Below, one piece after another: positions 1 to 10,606 of a DNA stretch of 64,000 bases (positions within the stretch are counted from its first letter, which is position 1; every line of letters begins with the position of its first letter). Source of the stretch: Cliona cf. orientalis (taxonomy: Eukaryota > Porifera > Demospongiae > Clionaida > Clionaidae); contig OZ005689.1 in the NCBI GenBank assembly GCA_963930775.1, positions 20,713,262-20,777,261 on the forward strand, given 5' to 3'. The notes under the pieces were generated by a model that saw only the letters and a list, made by a program, of their open reading frames with translations, was not told the origin of the DNA and did no database searches. Position numbers and translations under genes: made by a program.

Positions 1-2
1 TG

Positions 3-581
3 AATGATGCAAACACTCACGATGAGATCAACAGGATCATTGACGATCCACGCTACATGGCTATCGTTAATGCCTCTGGGTGGCCGACGACGAAATGTAT
101 CACTCCAATATCGAAAACAGAATTTCTGCAGAAGCTTATATTTAGTGAAGTGGTTCTCAAGCGCCGGTCTGCAATTGATGCATTCTCCAGAGGTCTTGAG
201 CGATTTAATTTAGTGAAACTACTCAAAGATAACACTCAAACAATGAAACCAGTTTTCTTGTTCGATGCTACAAAAGTATTGACTCTGGACAAAGTACTGC
301 ACTATATATGTACACCAAAACCACAAGGAGGACGTCAGCAAGAGGTGTACGAGTGGTTTGTTGAGTACATCAGGCAACCTGGATCCCGAACGGCAACCTT
401 AGAAGAAATTCTTTCCTTTGTTTCAGGGCTAAGAAGAATTCCACCGATGGGGCTAAAGGAATGCATAAAGATAGAATTTCTACAGACGTCCCCATTACCT
501 AAAGCAGAAGCTTGTTTTTGTATAATCAAGCTTCCAACCATGCATACAGAAAGGCCACCTTCTTTAATTACCTTGATCTAG
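3..581 (+). CDS. HECT-domain ubiquitin ligase, C-terminal part (5' truncated by window edge)
   Basis: The frame is open from base 3 to a stop at 581, so the gene enters from the left. The protein carries the features of the C-lobe of HECT E3 ligases: a segment reading FVSGLRRIPPMG at about residues 142-153 of the visible frame, then a short run LPKAEACFCIIKLP holding the cysteine position where HECT enzymes accept ubiquitin. HECT proteins normally end a few dozen residues later. Here the frame slips near base 535, and the expected tail (LDLGIRNS...FGLA) is read in another frame at about 541-619. The gene is therefore either a pseudogene or carries a one-base sequence error. HECT-type genes resembling vertebrate G2E3 are common in sponges (family knowledge). 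The HECT assignment is fairly sure; the subfamily is not. Confidence 0.7.
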   Translation, partial: NDANTHDEINRIIDDPRYMAIVNASGWPTTKCITPISKTEFLQKLIFSEVVLKRRSAIDAFSRGLERFNLVKLLKDNTQTMKPVFLFDATKVLTLDKVLHYICTPKPQGGRQQEVYEWFVEYIRQPGSRTATLEEILSFVSGLRRIPPMGLKECIKIEFLQTSPLPKAEACFCIIKLPTMHTERPPSLITLI

Positions 582-735
582 GAATTCGCAATAGCATCGG
601 TCACTTTGGACTAGCGTAGTTGAACGATGAACATTGGTTAACCTCATTATTACCACTATCACATTCTTTAGTTACCCCAGGAATTTGCAATAGCATCGGT
701 CACTTTGGACTAATATATTATAGTCAACCAATGAA
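559..735 (+). repeat. Tandem duplication of the HECT gene's 3' end
   Basis: The stretch from about 559 (TTCTTTAATTACC) through GGAATTCGCAATAGCATCGG to about 635 is repeated from about 667 to 735 with a few substitutions and a short deletion. Each copy includes the last codons of the HECT tail, and the first copy ends in a TAG. The second copy lies downstream in what would be 3' UTR. Confidence 0.7.
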
Positions 736-739
736 CATT

Positions 740-1432
740 AGATTTTGTTATCAAGTTCATGCAGTTCATGTACTATATTGTGTATGCATGTATTTCATTA
801 ATTATAATACCCATCAATTCCTGTGATGAAACAACATTTGTGACATATACCATATTTATGCTAATAAAATGCATGATCTAATTAGCACAAGAAAATTCGT
901 GTTTTAGGATTTTTCATAGTGTGTATCTTAATGGAGAGCGTGACAACCTTTACCAGAAAATCGCGCGAAATTTAAAATGTAATTGTTTTTTTAGCTTGTG
1001 TTCTATTAGCATAAACACGGTACTTCAAATATTGGTTTGCAAGTTCATGTATATTCAATATATTGTGTATGCATGTATTTACAATACTTTGTTCTTGTGC
1101 AACACCATATAGCTGGAAAGTTTCACAGGAGAAAAATTTTGTCAACCCTATAACATGCCTGATTACCTTTGATAAATTTCATTTTCACAAATATAATAAT
1201 TATGGTAAAATTAATGTCACCATATCCTCTGTACAGGTGATAGTGGCATTTTTTCCCATGAAAATTTCTGGCTCCATGGTACAAACCGGTTACATGTACT
1301 ATACCAAATGCGATAATGTATTTCATTTTTTGTTGTTAACATATTCCTACAATGTGCATGTATATGACATCCTATACACGTACCCATATTAACTGCTACA
1401 AAAATAATTTTTAACATCCAAATCAATGTATA
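740..1432. other. No gene seen; AT-rich spacer
   Basis: Frames are short and compositionally random on both strands. I see no splice-bounded exon and no strong repeat apart from simple AT-rich sequence. Confidence 0.5.
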
Positions 1433-1833
1433 CTAATGCTCAAATGTACGCAACAACTGCAAAATTGCTAAGTACTCAGAAACACCAAAATCATCTGCAT
1501 GAATGTTTTCAATAGTTTGCCTTACTTCACTTTCCTGTGTAGCAGATAACGTATACCTCAGATTAGGTGGATTGCACACAACTGCAGATGTGTCACTCTC
1601 TTTCATGAGTCTTGCCACATTAACATTTCTAATAACATTTATATATGGAGCGATGTACAACCTTTACCAGAAAAACGTGCATTTTTCAAAATTGAAATTA
1701 TTTTTTCTTTCCATACGTAGTATATATTAGATTAAGTACGGTACTTTAGCTAATTTCCATAAATGTTTTCACAAAATTAATATCAACATGCTGTAAGCCC
1801 ATAGTTCAACAGGATGCTTAGTGATTTACTATA

Positions 1834-1851
1834 CCCCCCCCCCCCCCCCCC
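1834..1851 (+). repeat. Poly-C tract (18 C)
   Basis: An uninterrupted run of C lies in the gap between exons 4 and 5 of the integrase-core gene, where the missing catalytic exon would be expected. Confidence 0.95.
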
Positions 1852-2594
1852 AAATTATACAATCACAGGATAGCACATTCGAGTGGACATTTGGCCCTAG
1901 ACATTGCTTAACTCCAGGTCACTACCCTTTTCTGATCCTAACTATGAAAAACTGGGAGTGGCTTTGGGGCAAGCCTAGGCATAACGTAGTTCAGTAATTG
2001 CATTGTGGTGTCATGTTAAATATTTGTACCTCCATGAATCACCAACTTCCACCTTATTAATTTGTGTAGTCCATCTATGTGCCTATAAAAAATATCAAAG
2101 TTATAATGTATTAGCTATGTATTCACTGTAGTGACAAATACATAAACTCTTACCACAAACTGTTGGGAGTAGGAACTGAGTATTGCCTACGATATGTAAC
2201 TACCCTTCTTCGGATGATTTGACTCAAAGGATCTACTCTGTGCATACAGTCCAAAACACGTTGACGTGGTACAATAATCCCACGAGCCCGCAATCCTCCC
2301 CTTACCATGGATATTCCAGAGTGCATAGTATCCTTTTAATAAGTGTGTGTGTATGTTTGGAAGAATGTGACGTGAGGGTAGGTAGGCCTCTTGTCAGCCG
2401 TCCATAGAATACACCAAAAAAACTTATTTAATTCAAGTCATGCACAAAGAGAATATCTGCATGGGCTCTCTCAGTGCCACAGTTTAACACTAGTACCTAA
2501 TGAACAAAAATAAGGTCTGGTACATATGAAATTGGAGCTAAAACAGATTTGCAATTGAGCTAGCTAGCTGAACTAGTTTGACTCTCAAACTAAC

Positions 2595-2815
2595 TACCGT
2601 ATAGTCAGAAATATTGGCGGGAATAAAATTTGGCGGTTGAGCCCAAAATCACTATTGCAAGAATGTTGGCGGATTTAAATTTTGCGGTTCGGTACGGGAT
2701 CGCCATACGTATATATGCGAGTAGGAAATTTTGGCGGATTTTAATTTGGCGGTTATGATATAGACCACAAAACCGCCAAATTTAATTCCCCGCCAATATT
2801 TCCGGCTATACGGTA
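2595..2815. mobile_element. TACCGTA-ended MITE, type 1 (in intron of integrase gene)
   Basis: The left end reads TACCGTATAGTCAGAAATAT and the right end is its near-perfect reverse complement, closing with CTATACGGTA. Inside, the word TTGGCGG recurs several times in both orientations. At about 220 bp with no coding frame, this is a non-autonomous TIR element. Confidence 0.8.
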
Positions 2816-2830
2816 TACATTCTTGTAACT

Positions 2831-2885
2831 ATTGTGTGACACACACACACATGCACATATAAGCACAAGTTCACACACACACACT
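2831..2885 (+). repeat. CA microsatellite
   Basis: Interrupted (CA)n runs flank a short unique spacer, just 3' of the TIR element. Confidence 0.8.
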
Positions 2886-3573
2886 ATCCGTTAAGGTTTA
2901 GTTGTCAGTATACACATACCTGTAATATACCTCGGACTACCACATCAAGATCATCATTGCTGATGTCAGTAAAGGAAAGGCCAACTGGTAGGGAATATTC
3001 TACTCTTCTTCTAAGAAGTGTTCGTTCACTCACTCCATACATCCGTGCAATTGTGCTGTAGTTGTAACCCAGCTCAATCAAAGTCTCCAGTTGAACCTTT
3101 GATATTACATATGGAGGTCGGCCACGTAAACCACTACGGAGAACTGAACATTGTAGAATTCTGTCAGGGCCATTGGAGGAGTCCTCAATTTGTAGTGCAT
3201 TGTCACTATACAACTCAACAAATGCATGAAGAATAGATGACAGTTGGTTTAGGTCTTGCAAAACAGTAGAATATTCTGATCTCATTGAACAGGATGTTAA
3301 TTGAGAACGATAGACATCTTCTACCCGTCCTGGAAAAGAATGTTATTACTCAAAGTAATACTATTGGTAAAAATTTACTGTCATGTATTATGTTGTCCTA
3401 TGCTAATGATTACATTGAAGGTATATGGCTACCTTTATATTATACTACATTATTCCATCAACATTTAAAATATCTCTAGGATACAAAATTAGCCAGACTT
3501 GGGAAATTTTCACATAGCTATCTATACTCCTGGTACACACAACTGAGGTTATCATCACATGTACATACATTCA

Positions 3574-3686
3574 TGTACATGACAGAGGTGGTTGGAGCCA
3601 AGGTGTCTGCTTGTACAACCACCAAATACATGTACATGACAGCGGTAGTTGGAGCCGAGGTGTCTGCTTGTACAACCACCAAATGC
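3574..3686 (+). repeat. Two-copy tandem repeat (unit about 57 bp)
   Basis: The segment starting ACATGACAGAGGTGGTTGGA and ending TACAACCACCAAATAC is repeated immediately with three or four substitutions. Confidence 0.8.
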
Positions 3687-3900
3687 GTTAGTGATAACTT
3701 CTCAGTAGTGTGTGGTTAATGGTTCATATTGCCTATACTACAGCTGTTGACATGTCATGGTAGACTAACTACCCTCCATTGTTGATGACAAGGTTAGACT
3801 GATGCTTATCAGCCACTTGACCACTCCACTAGTGCTATAAAAAATTACTTGATTAGCTGCATGTGCATTCAACGGTATCTTATATTGTTATGGTGGCTCT

Positions 3901-4286
3901 GTGTTCACTTGTCTATAATATAGCTAAATGTAGGCCTTCCAATATGCACATGTACTATGAAGCTGCACTCACAGTCTTACATCTGGTCCCTTGCTATTAG
4001 ATAACCACGCGATGTGCATAGGGATGGTCAGTGCGGTGGTACAACAGTATTGATCAAGTCATCTTTGTATTATCTGATGTGGTTATCTGGTGCTAATAAA
4101 GCACTCGGCTTTGCCTCTTGACTTGATCTATTGTACCACCTATAACCCATGCACTGACCACCCCTGCGCACATTTCATGGATATCTAATACTAATAAGAG
4201 GTAAGGGATCAGATATAAGATTGCGAGTGCACTGTAGTGCTTCACAGTAGCCTACATAAATTTTACCATTATAGACAAGTGAACAC
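3901..4286. mobile_element. Foldback (long inverted repeat) element, about 386 bp
   Basis: The left arm begins GTGTTCACTTGTCTATAATA and the right arm ends with the reverse complement, TATAGACAAGTGAACAC. The match continues inward across most of the element: the TGGTCAGTGC, GATCAAGTCA and GTGGTTATCTGGTGC blocks all have partners. The apex lies near 4085-4110. It carries no coding frame and sits in the large first intron of the integrase-core gene. Confidence 0.8.
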
Positions 4287-4504
4287 ATCACCACTAGACA
4301 AGGTGAATACGCAACAGATCAAATGCCTGAAGTTATAGTTAATGCGTGCACAGAGTGCATGCAGTACCCTATTTACAGCATGAGAGGGGTGGTCGAGTGG
4401 CTGATAAAGCACAATTAAGGCAAAGCCGAGCACTTTATCACATGCACACGAGGCCACTCCTCAAGTGCATTGTAAATTGTGTACCGCACAACCAAGCAAC
4501 TGGC

Positions 4505-4800
4505 TTATTACCCCGTGCGCATGCGCAAGGGATAAAGTAATCGGTCGTGTCGTTATTGTTGTCGTCATGAGCCAAAAAATCGCCTGATCTCGAGATGTAG
4601 GCATCTAAGCGACTCATAAACACAACGAATCAATTGAATTCAGCGAAAAACTGGCTTCATTTGCGTCAAATCGATGGACACGGTCCACGGGCGTCACAAA
4701 TAGTGCCTTTTTGTTAGCTAATGTAACCACGCCTATCGACAGTGCCTACTCAATGCATAATGCATGCCCATTGTATTTTCTGCTCATGCGCACAACCAAA
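4505..4800 (-). repeat. Interspersed repeat family A, copy 1
   Basis: The sequence contains the family hallmarks in reverse orientation: CCCCGTGCGCATGCGCAAGG, a GATCT..GAGAT block, AAAAACTGGCTTCA, and CACAAATAGTGCCTTTTTGT. Family A recurs at least nine times in this window. Its ends match TACCCCGTG...CACGGGGTA, which suggests a non-autonomous TIR element. Confidence 0.75.
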
Positions 4801-5929
4801 GTAGCCAATATGACTGGTAAAGATCGTCGAAGTTAATATTGCTAGTCTATCCGCATTCGCTGACAGAGCTGAAATCTGCAGCCCTGTTGAGCTAAATCAT
4901 GTAAGATGGCTATACTATTACAATAAATACTGAAAGTATCGGTTCATATCTCGTAGTAGTTTAGATCTGGTGCAGAGAGAGCGCTTTTTGTCACCAGGAC
5001 CTCCGGTAGCTACGTACAATTAAGCAGCATTTCCACTAATTTTCTGAAGTTGACAAAATTATTATAGCCATGCACACAAAAGCAACTCCATAGATTGTGC
5101 AATGTGTGCGCGGGGTATGTGCTCTACAGAGTTGTAGTTGTGATATTATTTGCCTTGCCTTGGACAGCCATCTATAGCGTCTGGCTAGCTCAGCTACATT
5201 GGGTAGTAAGGCTACCAACGTTGGTCATGATCAGGCTGACGCTTCTTAGCTTACTTTTGTGACAAATAATCTACATTGTAAAAAGAGGTTGTTTTTGAAC
5301 AACAGCAAAGCAAATAGTGACTACTGGTGCTCTCTGACATACATAGATTAGTCATCAGTGCAAGAGTGTTTACTGTGAGCTAGCTAGCTACAATTTTATG
5401 ATAAGGCTATATAAAACAGAAGTACTTGGCCACTTTGGTCCACTGACCTAGCTATAACAGTAGTAGCTACCTCAGCTCAAAATTTAATCCAATTAGCTAT
5501 GATAAAAATGATATATATAAACCGGATGCATTGGATGACTCCGGCTTACCAGTAAGGACACGCAACAGTCCTAGGAACAATTCGGCACGCATGATAAACC
5601 ACTCCATCAGGTTGAGATCCGTAGTGTACCTCTGTTCCTCTAGCTGGGCCACAAAGCTTGGTATACTGTTAAGACACTGGTTGAGCTCTTCATCCATGTT
5701 CACGGCAGCCTCAGTGAGGGGTGGGGTGGAGCAGGATGAAATAATTGGTAGTCAATATTAATAGCTCGCGCTCGCGAGAGATAAAAATTTAGCGACGTAA
5801 TGATTTGATATTGCGAAGATGATTATTATGTAATAAATAGTGCGCAGGGCAATATAATTGGTAGTATAATGATATCATTAAAACTAATTGTAAGATTAAT
5901 AATCCTTTCCATGACATTTATTAACCATT

Positions 5930-6112
5930 AAATTTTCAACCTCTTCAATTTTTGACTTTCAAATCTGAGATTTTCAACCTTTGACCTTTTGATATTTATG
6001 ACCTTTGGCCTTTTGAACTTTTGATATTAAAGTTACTGCTTTGCATTTAACTTCTTGATATTTGTGACCTTTGACTTTAAATTTGAGATTTTTCACCTCT
6101 GACCTTTTGAAG
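5930..6112 (+). repeat. Degenerate array of TGACCTTT words
   Basis: The block is built of repeated short words such as TTCAACCTTTGACCTTTTGA, TGACCTTTGGCCTTTTGAAC and TGACCTTTGACTTTAAA. Several instances place two TGACCT-like half-sites one base apart. It lies just downstream of the stop of the Ig-like exon on the minus strand. Confidence 0.6.
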
Positions 6113-6117
6113 TGTTG

Positions 6118-6359
6118 CTATTCACGTTTGATATTTTTGTCTTGTATGGAATGCCATAGGACTATACACTGGTACAGTCCAGCATCTTGAACATAAATGA
6201 CAGCAGTGTCTGGAAAATGTTGCTCTGGATTAGCAACCTTTCGCCAAGCGTAGGAAACAAAACCATGACATGTTGAGATGCAGTAAAGAGGGACTGCTTC
6301 CAAGAAATTTTGAACCACAATAACTTTAGGACTTTGCCAACAAATGCTAATCCTATCAC
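6118..6359 (-). CDS. Ig-like domain exon (3' terminal)
   Basis: A minus-strand exon follows a TTGTGCAG acceptor and runs to a TAG at 6118. The protein shows the canonical Ig-fold pattern: a Cys in LYCIST, a Trp 13 residues later in YAWRK, and the DAGLYQC motif near the end. It has no transmembrane segment before the stop. The exon enters in a phase needing one upstream nucleotide, which a weak GTTCAG donor near 7388 in the gene upstream could supply. It may therefore be the last exon of the 7374-9090 gene. That linkage is inference. Confidence 0.55.
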
Positions 6360-6564
6360 CTGCACAATATAATAATCATATTATATTAGCATATATTAGT
6401 GGTGATGAACAGCATCTGTGTTATAAGCATGCACCCTCCACTCTTTAGCTTGTGATTATCTCTTGTGCATTTTACTACAGGTACCATGTATGAACAAGAC
6501 GTGGTGACTCAAGTGTGATTCTGAATTGGTAAGCATTATTTTGCATGCATGCCTCCTCTCCACA

Positions 6565-6710
6565 TTTCTCTTTCTCTGCTCTCTCCGTTCTCTCTCCATT
6601 TCTCTCTTCTCTCTTCCTCTCCATTTCCCTCGCACTCTCCGTTTCTCTGTCTCTCTCCATTTCTCGTTCTCCCTGTCCCCCCCCCCCCCTCTCTCTCTCT
6701 ATTCCCTCTC
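6565..6710 (+). repeat. CT-rich low-complexity tract with poly-C
   Basis: Pyrimidine-rich sequence, mostly CTCTC and TCTCTCC words, with a run of about 13 C near 6677. The apparent frames here are products of the simple sequence. Confidence 0.85.
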
Positions 6711-6969
6711 TATGTTAGGTATACACATGCATTATTTATAATCTGTTTACGCTGAAATTTCTTTACTACAATGCAGGATAATCAAGATGTACACGATTTT
6801 ACAGGAGAACTAACTTCATGTAGGGAACTGTTTGTAACTCTTGTATCATGTTATTCATCTTTGAACATATATCACTAATGTTTGTTGCATTTTATGGAAC
6901 TGTTTTGGTCCAAAAATTGCAGTGATCCAGGGCATGTAAGGTGGGGGAGGGAGGGGATAGGGCCACAAG

Positions 6970-7110
6970 TCAGGGTGTTGTGGTAGCATCCTAAACTAGC
7001 ACCCATTGGGTGCTAGTGCAGCACCCCTGGTGTGTCAAAACTTATACACCCTAGGGTGTCGAATATAAACCATACTACTAGCACCCCTAAAGGTGTTACT
7101 GTAACACCTT
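6970..7110. repeat. Cluster of CACCC hairpins
   Basis: Three perfect short palindromes share a CACC core: TAGCACCCATTGGGTGCTA (6997-7015), ACACCCTAGGGTGT (7046-7059) and AGGTGTTACTGTAACACCT (7091-7109). They probably form the end of a small interspersed repeat. Confidence 0.6.
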
Positions 7111-7373
7111 TTTTCTAACAGTGTAGGTACACAATGGTTCCTTTCTGAGAAGGTATAATATACCACAAGAGTGAAGGTATCATACACTGCTGAAGTAGTC
7201 CATGCATTGCTGTTGATCACCTCCAGGCTACATGCATGCATGTCATGACCATAGTGAGTCCATGCAAGTAGCTACCATGCAGTAGCCAGGAAGAGCTCAA
7301 GGAAGTACCAGTATAATATTATTATAATAATTATATTTCAAGGTAGCATAATATAATAATATTAATATATTAT

Positions 7374-9090
7374 TGTGATAATGCTGAACCTGAAGAGCGT
7401 AGGTCACCAGAGGGTGTGACACCAAAGCCCTTTAGGTGATTAAAAACATCCGTGATTGGAGCCAAAATGATACCAGGATCTGCTAAAGGATTAATTTTAT
7501 ACAATATGAAAGATGATGCACTCATGCACCTTGGTGTACTTACCAACACGTTTCTCAATATAGCACACAACGAAGTCATCAACTTCAGGCTGATAAGTAC
7601 GGGTCATCAAGCCTAAATAACCCTTAGATTTCCAAACTGCCTCCCGTGTTATCTGCACACCCATCTTTCCAGACACTCCGGGTTTCTTTATGTACCTGAC
7701 TATATCGTTAACACTAAACTAAAATAAACAATAATTATCCAAGTACTAGTATTCATCACTAACCAATGACCTCATGTTCTCCCTCTACGTGAGTACTAAG
7801 TGCCACATCTATAAGCAACAAAGTTATTTAATTTACACTTACTCTAGCAAAATTAAACAATACCTTGATCCTTACTCCGTGGCTTTTTTGTCTTCACTCC
7901 AGACACTTGCTTGTATTTGCTTGAGTGACGATCAAAATTTAGCGTCTATGACAAAAAGCAGTAATAATTATAATATATAATATAGTTACAGCTGATGACC
8001 GCTTACCTGATGTTTCATAGAAGTTGATTCCTTTCATTTCACAGTTTTGTTGGCGGAACGCAAAAACTATGACATATTAATATATAAAAATCATAATACT
8101 ACAACCATGAAAAACAACCATGCATTGCAGTTCAAAGCCCAGAAATCTCGTCCCAAGGCCCTCTATGCTGTCAATAGCAACATTTATTTGATGTGGTAAT
8201 TAAAAAAAAATGCTTGATGTGGTCACAAACTCAGCCCAAACCAGCTTTGCCTTAAATATTTCCCGTGGAAGAACCCCTGCATGGAGACCATAGTATAACA
8301 AAGCCATGCATAGCATGGTTTCTAGTGGTATAATGGAATTCATTGCCCTAGAGAACTATAGTACAAGTATTACAATGTCATATACTTTCATCATCACTGG
8401 AGCTGGACAGGTCACCCAGTGCTACGTATCCCACTCCAATCTTTACAGAGCTTGCACTCTTTTTCATCATTAACAAATGATTTCCAACTGTCCACGTTTT
8501 TTTTTTTTCCTCTGACAGTTACCCCGTCATTGACAATTCTTGCTCCATTCATCTTAAATAAGCACAGCTCTTGGTCTGCAGTGCCATCACCAAGCTTGCA
8601 TCGACGTGCAGCCTTTTTGGCAAAGGTGATATAGTCATCTTTGTGCATTACCTCCAACTTAATAAGAGGGGACAGTCCACGCTGGAATAGGCCATTTTTG
8701 GATTCGGTCATTTCACAAACAGTAATCTATGAAAACAGTACACATAAACTAAAAATTAATGATTGCACTGATTAAATTTATCAAGACAACATCTGAGGTG
8801 TCTTCTATATGGCTCTTTCCACCTCCCTTCAGCTTACGCTGCAGCTTATTAGCCCTGGCCAGCAAATCAGACAATACAAGATATAATATTATTTTAAATA
8901 ATCTGCATATTTTCGAACTGATACTAACAGACCTGGACTGCTTGACCTTCTCTCTTCACGTCCTTGGCTACTGCTTTCACCCCCTTCAGCCATTCTCTTA
9001 ATATCATGGGCTTTGTCTGTGAGTATCTGACTAAGTTCCAGCAATACACCACTGGGAGACTGGAGTTGGTGGTGTTTCTGACATCTTTAA
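7374..9090 (-). CDS. Multi-exon gene of unknown function (tentative exon set)
   Basis: Several minus-strand segments read as coding with plausible splice borders. At about 9089-8935 there is a charged segment with QILTDKAHDIKRMAEGGESS. At about 8885-8812 comes LSDLLARANKLQRKLKGGG. At about 8720-8424 comes an exon with CLFKMNGARIVNDGVTVRGK. At about 7953-7873 comes FDRHSSKYKQVSGVKTKKPR. At about 7716-7542 comes VNDIVRYIKKPGVSGKMGV through PEVDDFVVCYIEKRVG, ending at a GTAAGT donor. At 7493-7374 comes ADPGIILAPITDVFNHLKGF to a stop. The last two join in phase 1; the middle junctions do not all fit, so exons are missing or borders are wrong. I do not recognise a domain. The strand and coding nature are reasonably supported; the exact model is not. 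Confidence 0.45.
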
Positions 9091-9109
9091 TCACAGTGCA
9101 GCGGACCAA

Positions 9110-9950
9110 CTGTCAGTCTGGGGGGAAGAGGTTGAAAGTCACCTATATGTACCTATACGTGTACAGCCAGCTTGCAATATTTAATTTTACTAGTCTCGAC
9201 CCAGTCCCCTCACCCCCCCCCCCCCCCCCCCCCCCCCCAAGAGAAAGGATCGTGTACATATGGCTTGTTCCCGTCTAGGGAGTATGTGACAACTCTAGAA
9301 CGTTAAGCACTCGTAACGTTCTCTGCGCTGTAGCTAATATTCACTGCACGTTAAACCAACAACATTCATGTACCCTGTATCACACATTGAGCTGGGCCAT
9401 ACCTGATGTCACCCTAAATCTGCTCTATGTGTGAGTGCGTGTGTAAACAGCTATGAAAATCGTACCGATTACCGTGAATGTATGTACGCACAAGGAAATT
9501 TAGAATACACACACACAGAAGTCACCAATGCCATGCCTACTGTTTACACCACTCTAGATTATGAATATAGACACAAGAACAATGGTACTGGTCTAATTTT
9601 GGTACCTAGAAAGTGTTGGGTGTATGAATGAGACCAAAAAGCTACCGTAACAAGGTGTGTACTAGCTGTACTGGACTGATTTCAAGAAAGGGGATTAAAT
9701 TATTAAAATTCACCAAAATATGTGTATGTTTAATACAACATAACTTAAAAAATTAATATCATAATAAATGCAAATGAACAAAATATGGATTGATACAAGA
9801 TGAAGCTGATTTGTGACTCTCACAAACACGAATAATAATAGCTTAATGGTCTTGGTAGTGAGCTGCTGACCACGTGGCTTGTATCTCAAGTAGGCTAGTG
9901 GTAATATGCTCAAGTAGTTTGTGGCTTACAAGGTAAGCTATTGTGCCAAC
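9110..9950. other. No gene seen; spacer with a 26-base poly-C run
   Basis: The poly-C run lies at 9213-9238, followed by GAGAAAGG. The remainder is AT-rich with short random frames. It ends where the palindromic satellite begins. Confidence 0.5.
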
Positions 9951-9956
9951 ACGAGT

Positions 9957-10606
9957 GGTGGCTTAGATTCTAAGCTGTAATTCCTAAGTCATGATTGGCT
10001 TAGATCCTAAGCAGAGGGTAGCTTAGATCCTATTGATGGCGCTGGCTTGATGGCGGCTTAGATCCTAAGCCGAGGGTGGCTTAGATCCTAAGCTGATGGC
10101 ACTGGCTTAGATTCTAAGCTCAAAATAGCGCTAAGTGGAGAGTGGCTCAGATCCTTAGGCTTAGATTCTAAGCAGAGGTTAGCTTAGATTCTATGCTGAG
10201 GGTGGCTTAGATCCTAAGCTGATGGCACTGGCTTAGATTCTAAGCTGAAAATGAGAGTGGCTTAGATCCTAAGCGGAGGTAGGCTTAGATCCTATAAGCT
10301 GATGGTACTGGCTTAGATTCTAAGCTAAGCGGAGGTTGGCTTAGATCCTAAGCCGAGGGTGGCTTATATACTATTGGCTTAGATCCTAAGCTGATGGTAC
10401 TGGCTTAGATTCTAAGCTAAGCGGAGGTTGGCTTAGATCCTAAGCGGAAGGTGGCTTAGATCCTAAGCTGATGGTACTGGCTTAGATTCTAAGCTAAACG
10501 GAGGTTGGCTTAGATCCTAAGCCGAGGGTGGCTTAGATCCTAAGCTGATGGTACTGGCTTAGATTCTAAGCTAAGCGGAGGTTGGCTTAGATCCTAAGCT
10601 ACCCTC
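9957..10606. repeat. Satellite of palindromes, core GCTTAGATCCTAAGC
   Basis: About 650 bp are made of closely spaced copies of GCTTAGATCCTAAGC and GCTTAGATTCTAAGC, each an inverted repeat with 6-bp arms. Higher-order units alternate GCTGATGGTACTG and GGAGGTTG spacers. More than twenty copies are visible, the 3' part being most regular. Looser GGCTTA words extend to about 9925. Confidence 0.9.

Larger units (their letters stand above)
1433..5703 (-). pseudogene. Integrase-core (DDE, rve-like) gene, five exons, catalytic centre partly missing
   Basis: Five minus-strand exons can be read. Exon 1 (5703-5550, or to 5523) opens with MNMDEELNQCLNSIPSF and can end at a consensus GTAAGC donor. Exon 2 (3329-2920) holds the helix-turn-helix stretch LIELGYNYSTIARMYGVSER and ends in a GTATGT donor. 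Exon 3 (2332-2154) contains VRGGLRARGIIVPRQRV and ends SVPTPNSLW. Exon 4 (2082-2030) encodes HIDGLHKLIRWKLVIHGG with the first catalytic Asp. The last exon (about 1652-1433) begins NVNVARLM and runs to a stop. Phases 1, 0, 2 join exons 1-4 exactly. After exon 4 the phase no longer fits, and the expected segment with the second Asp and the later Glu (IERLW region) is absent. Animals carry many intron-bearing genes of this family; their role is not known to me. This copy looks internally deleted and either decaying or catalytically dead. Confidence 0.7.

Noticed and set aside
4385..4460. Ser/Leu tRNA-like start (GGTGGTCGAGTGGCTGATAA)
   Set aside because: No B box or acceptor stem pairing could be found.
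9957..10606. CRISPR array
   Set aside because: Units are themselves palindromic and spacers recur instead of being unique; the genome is eukaryotic.
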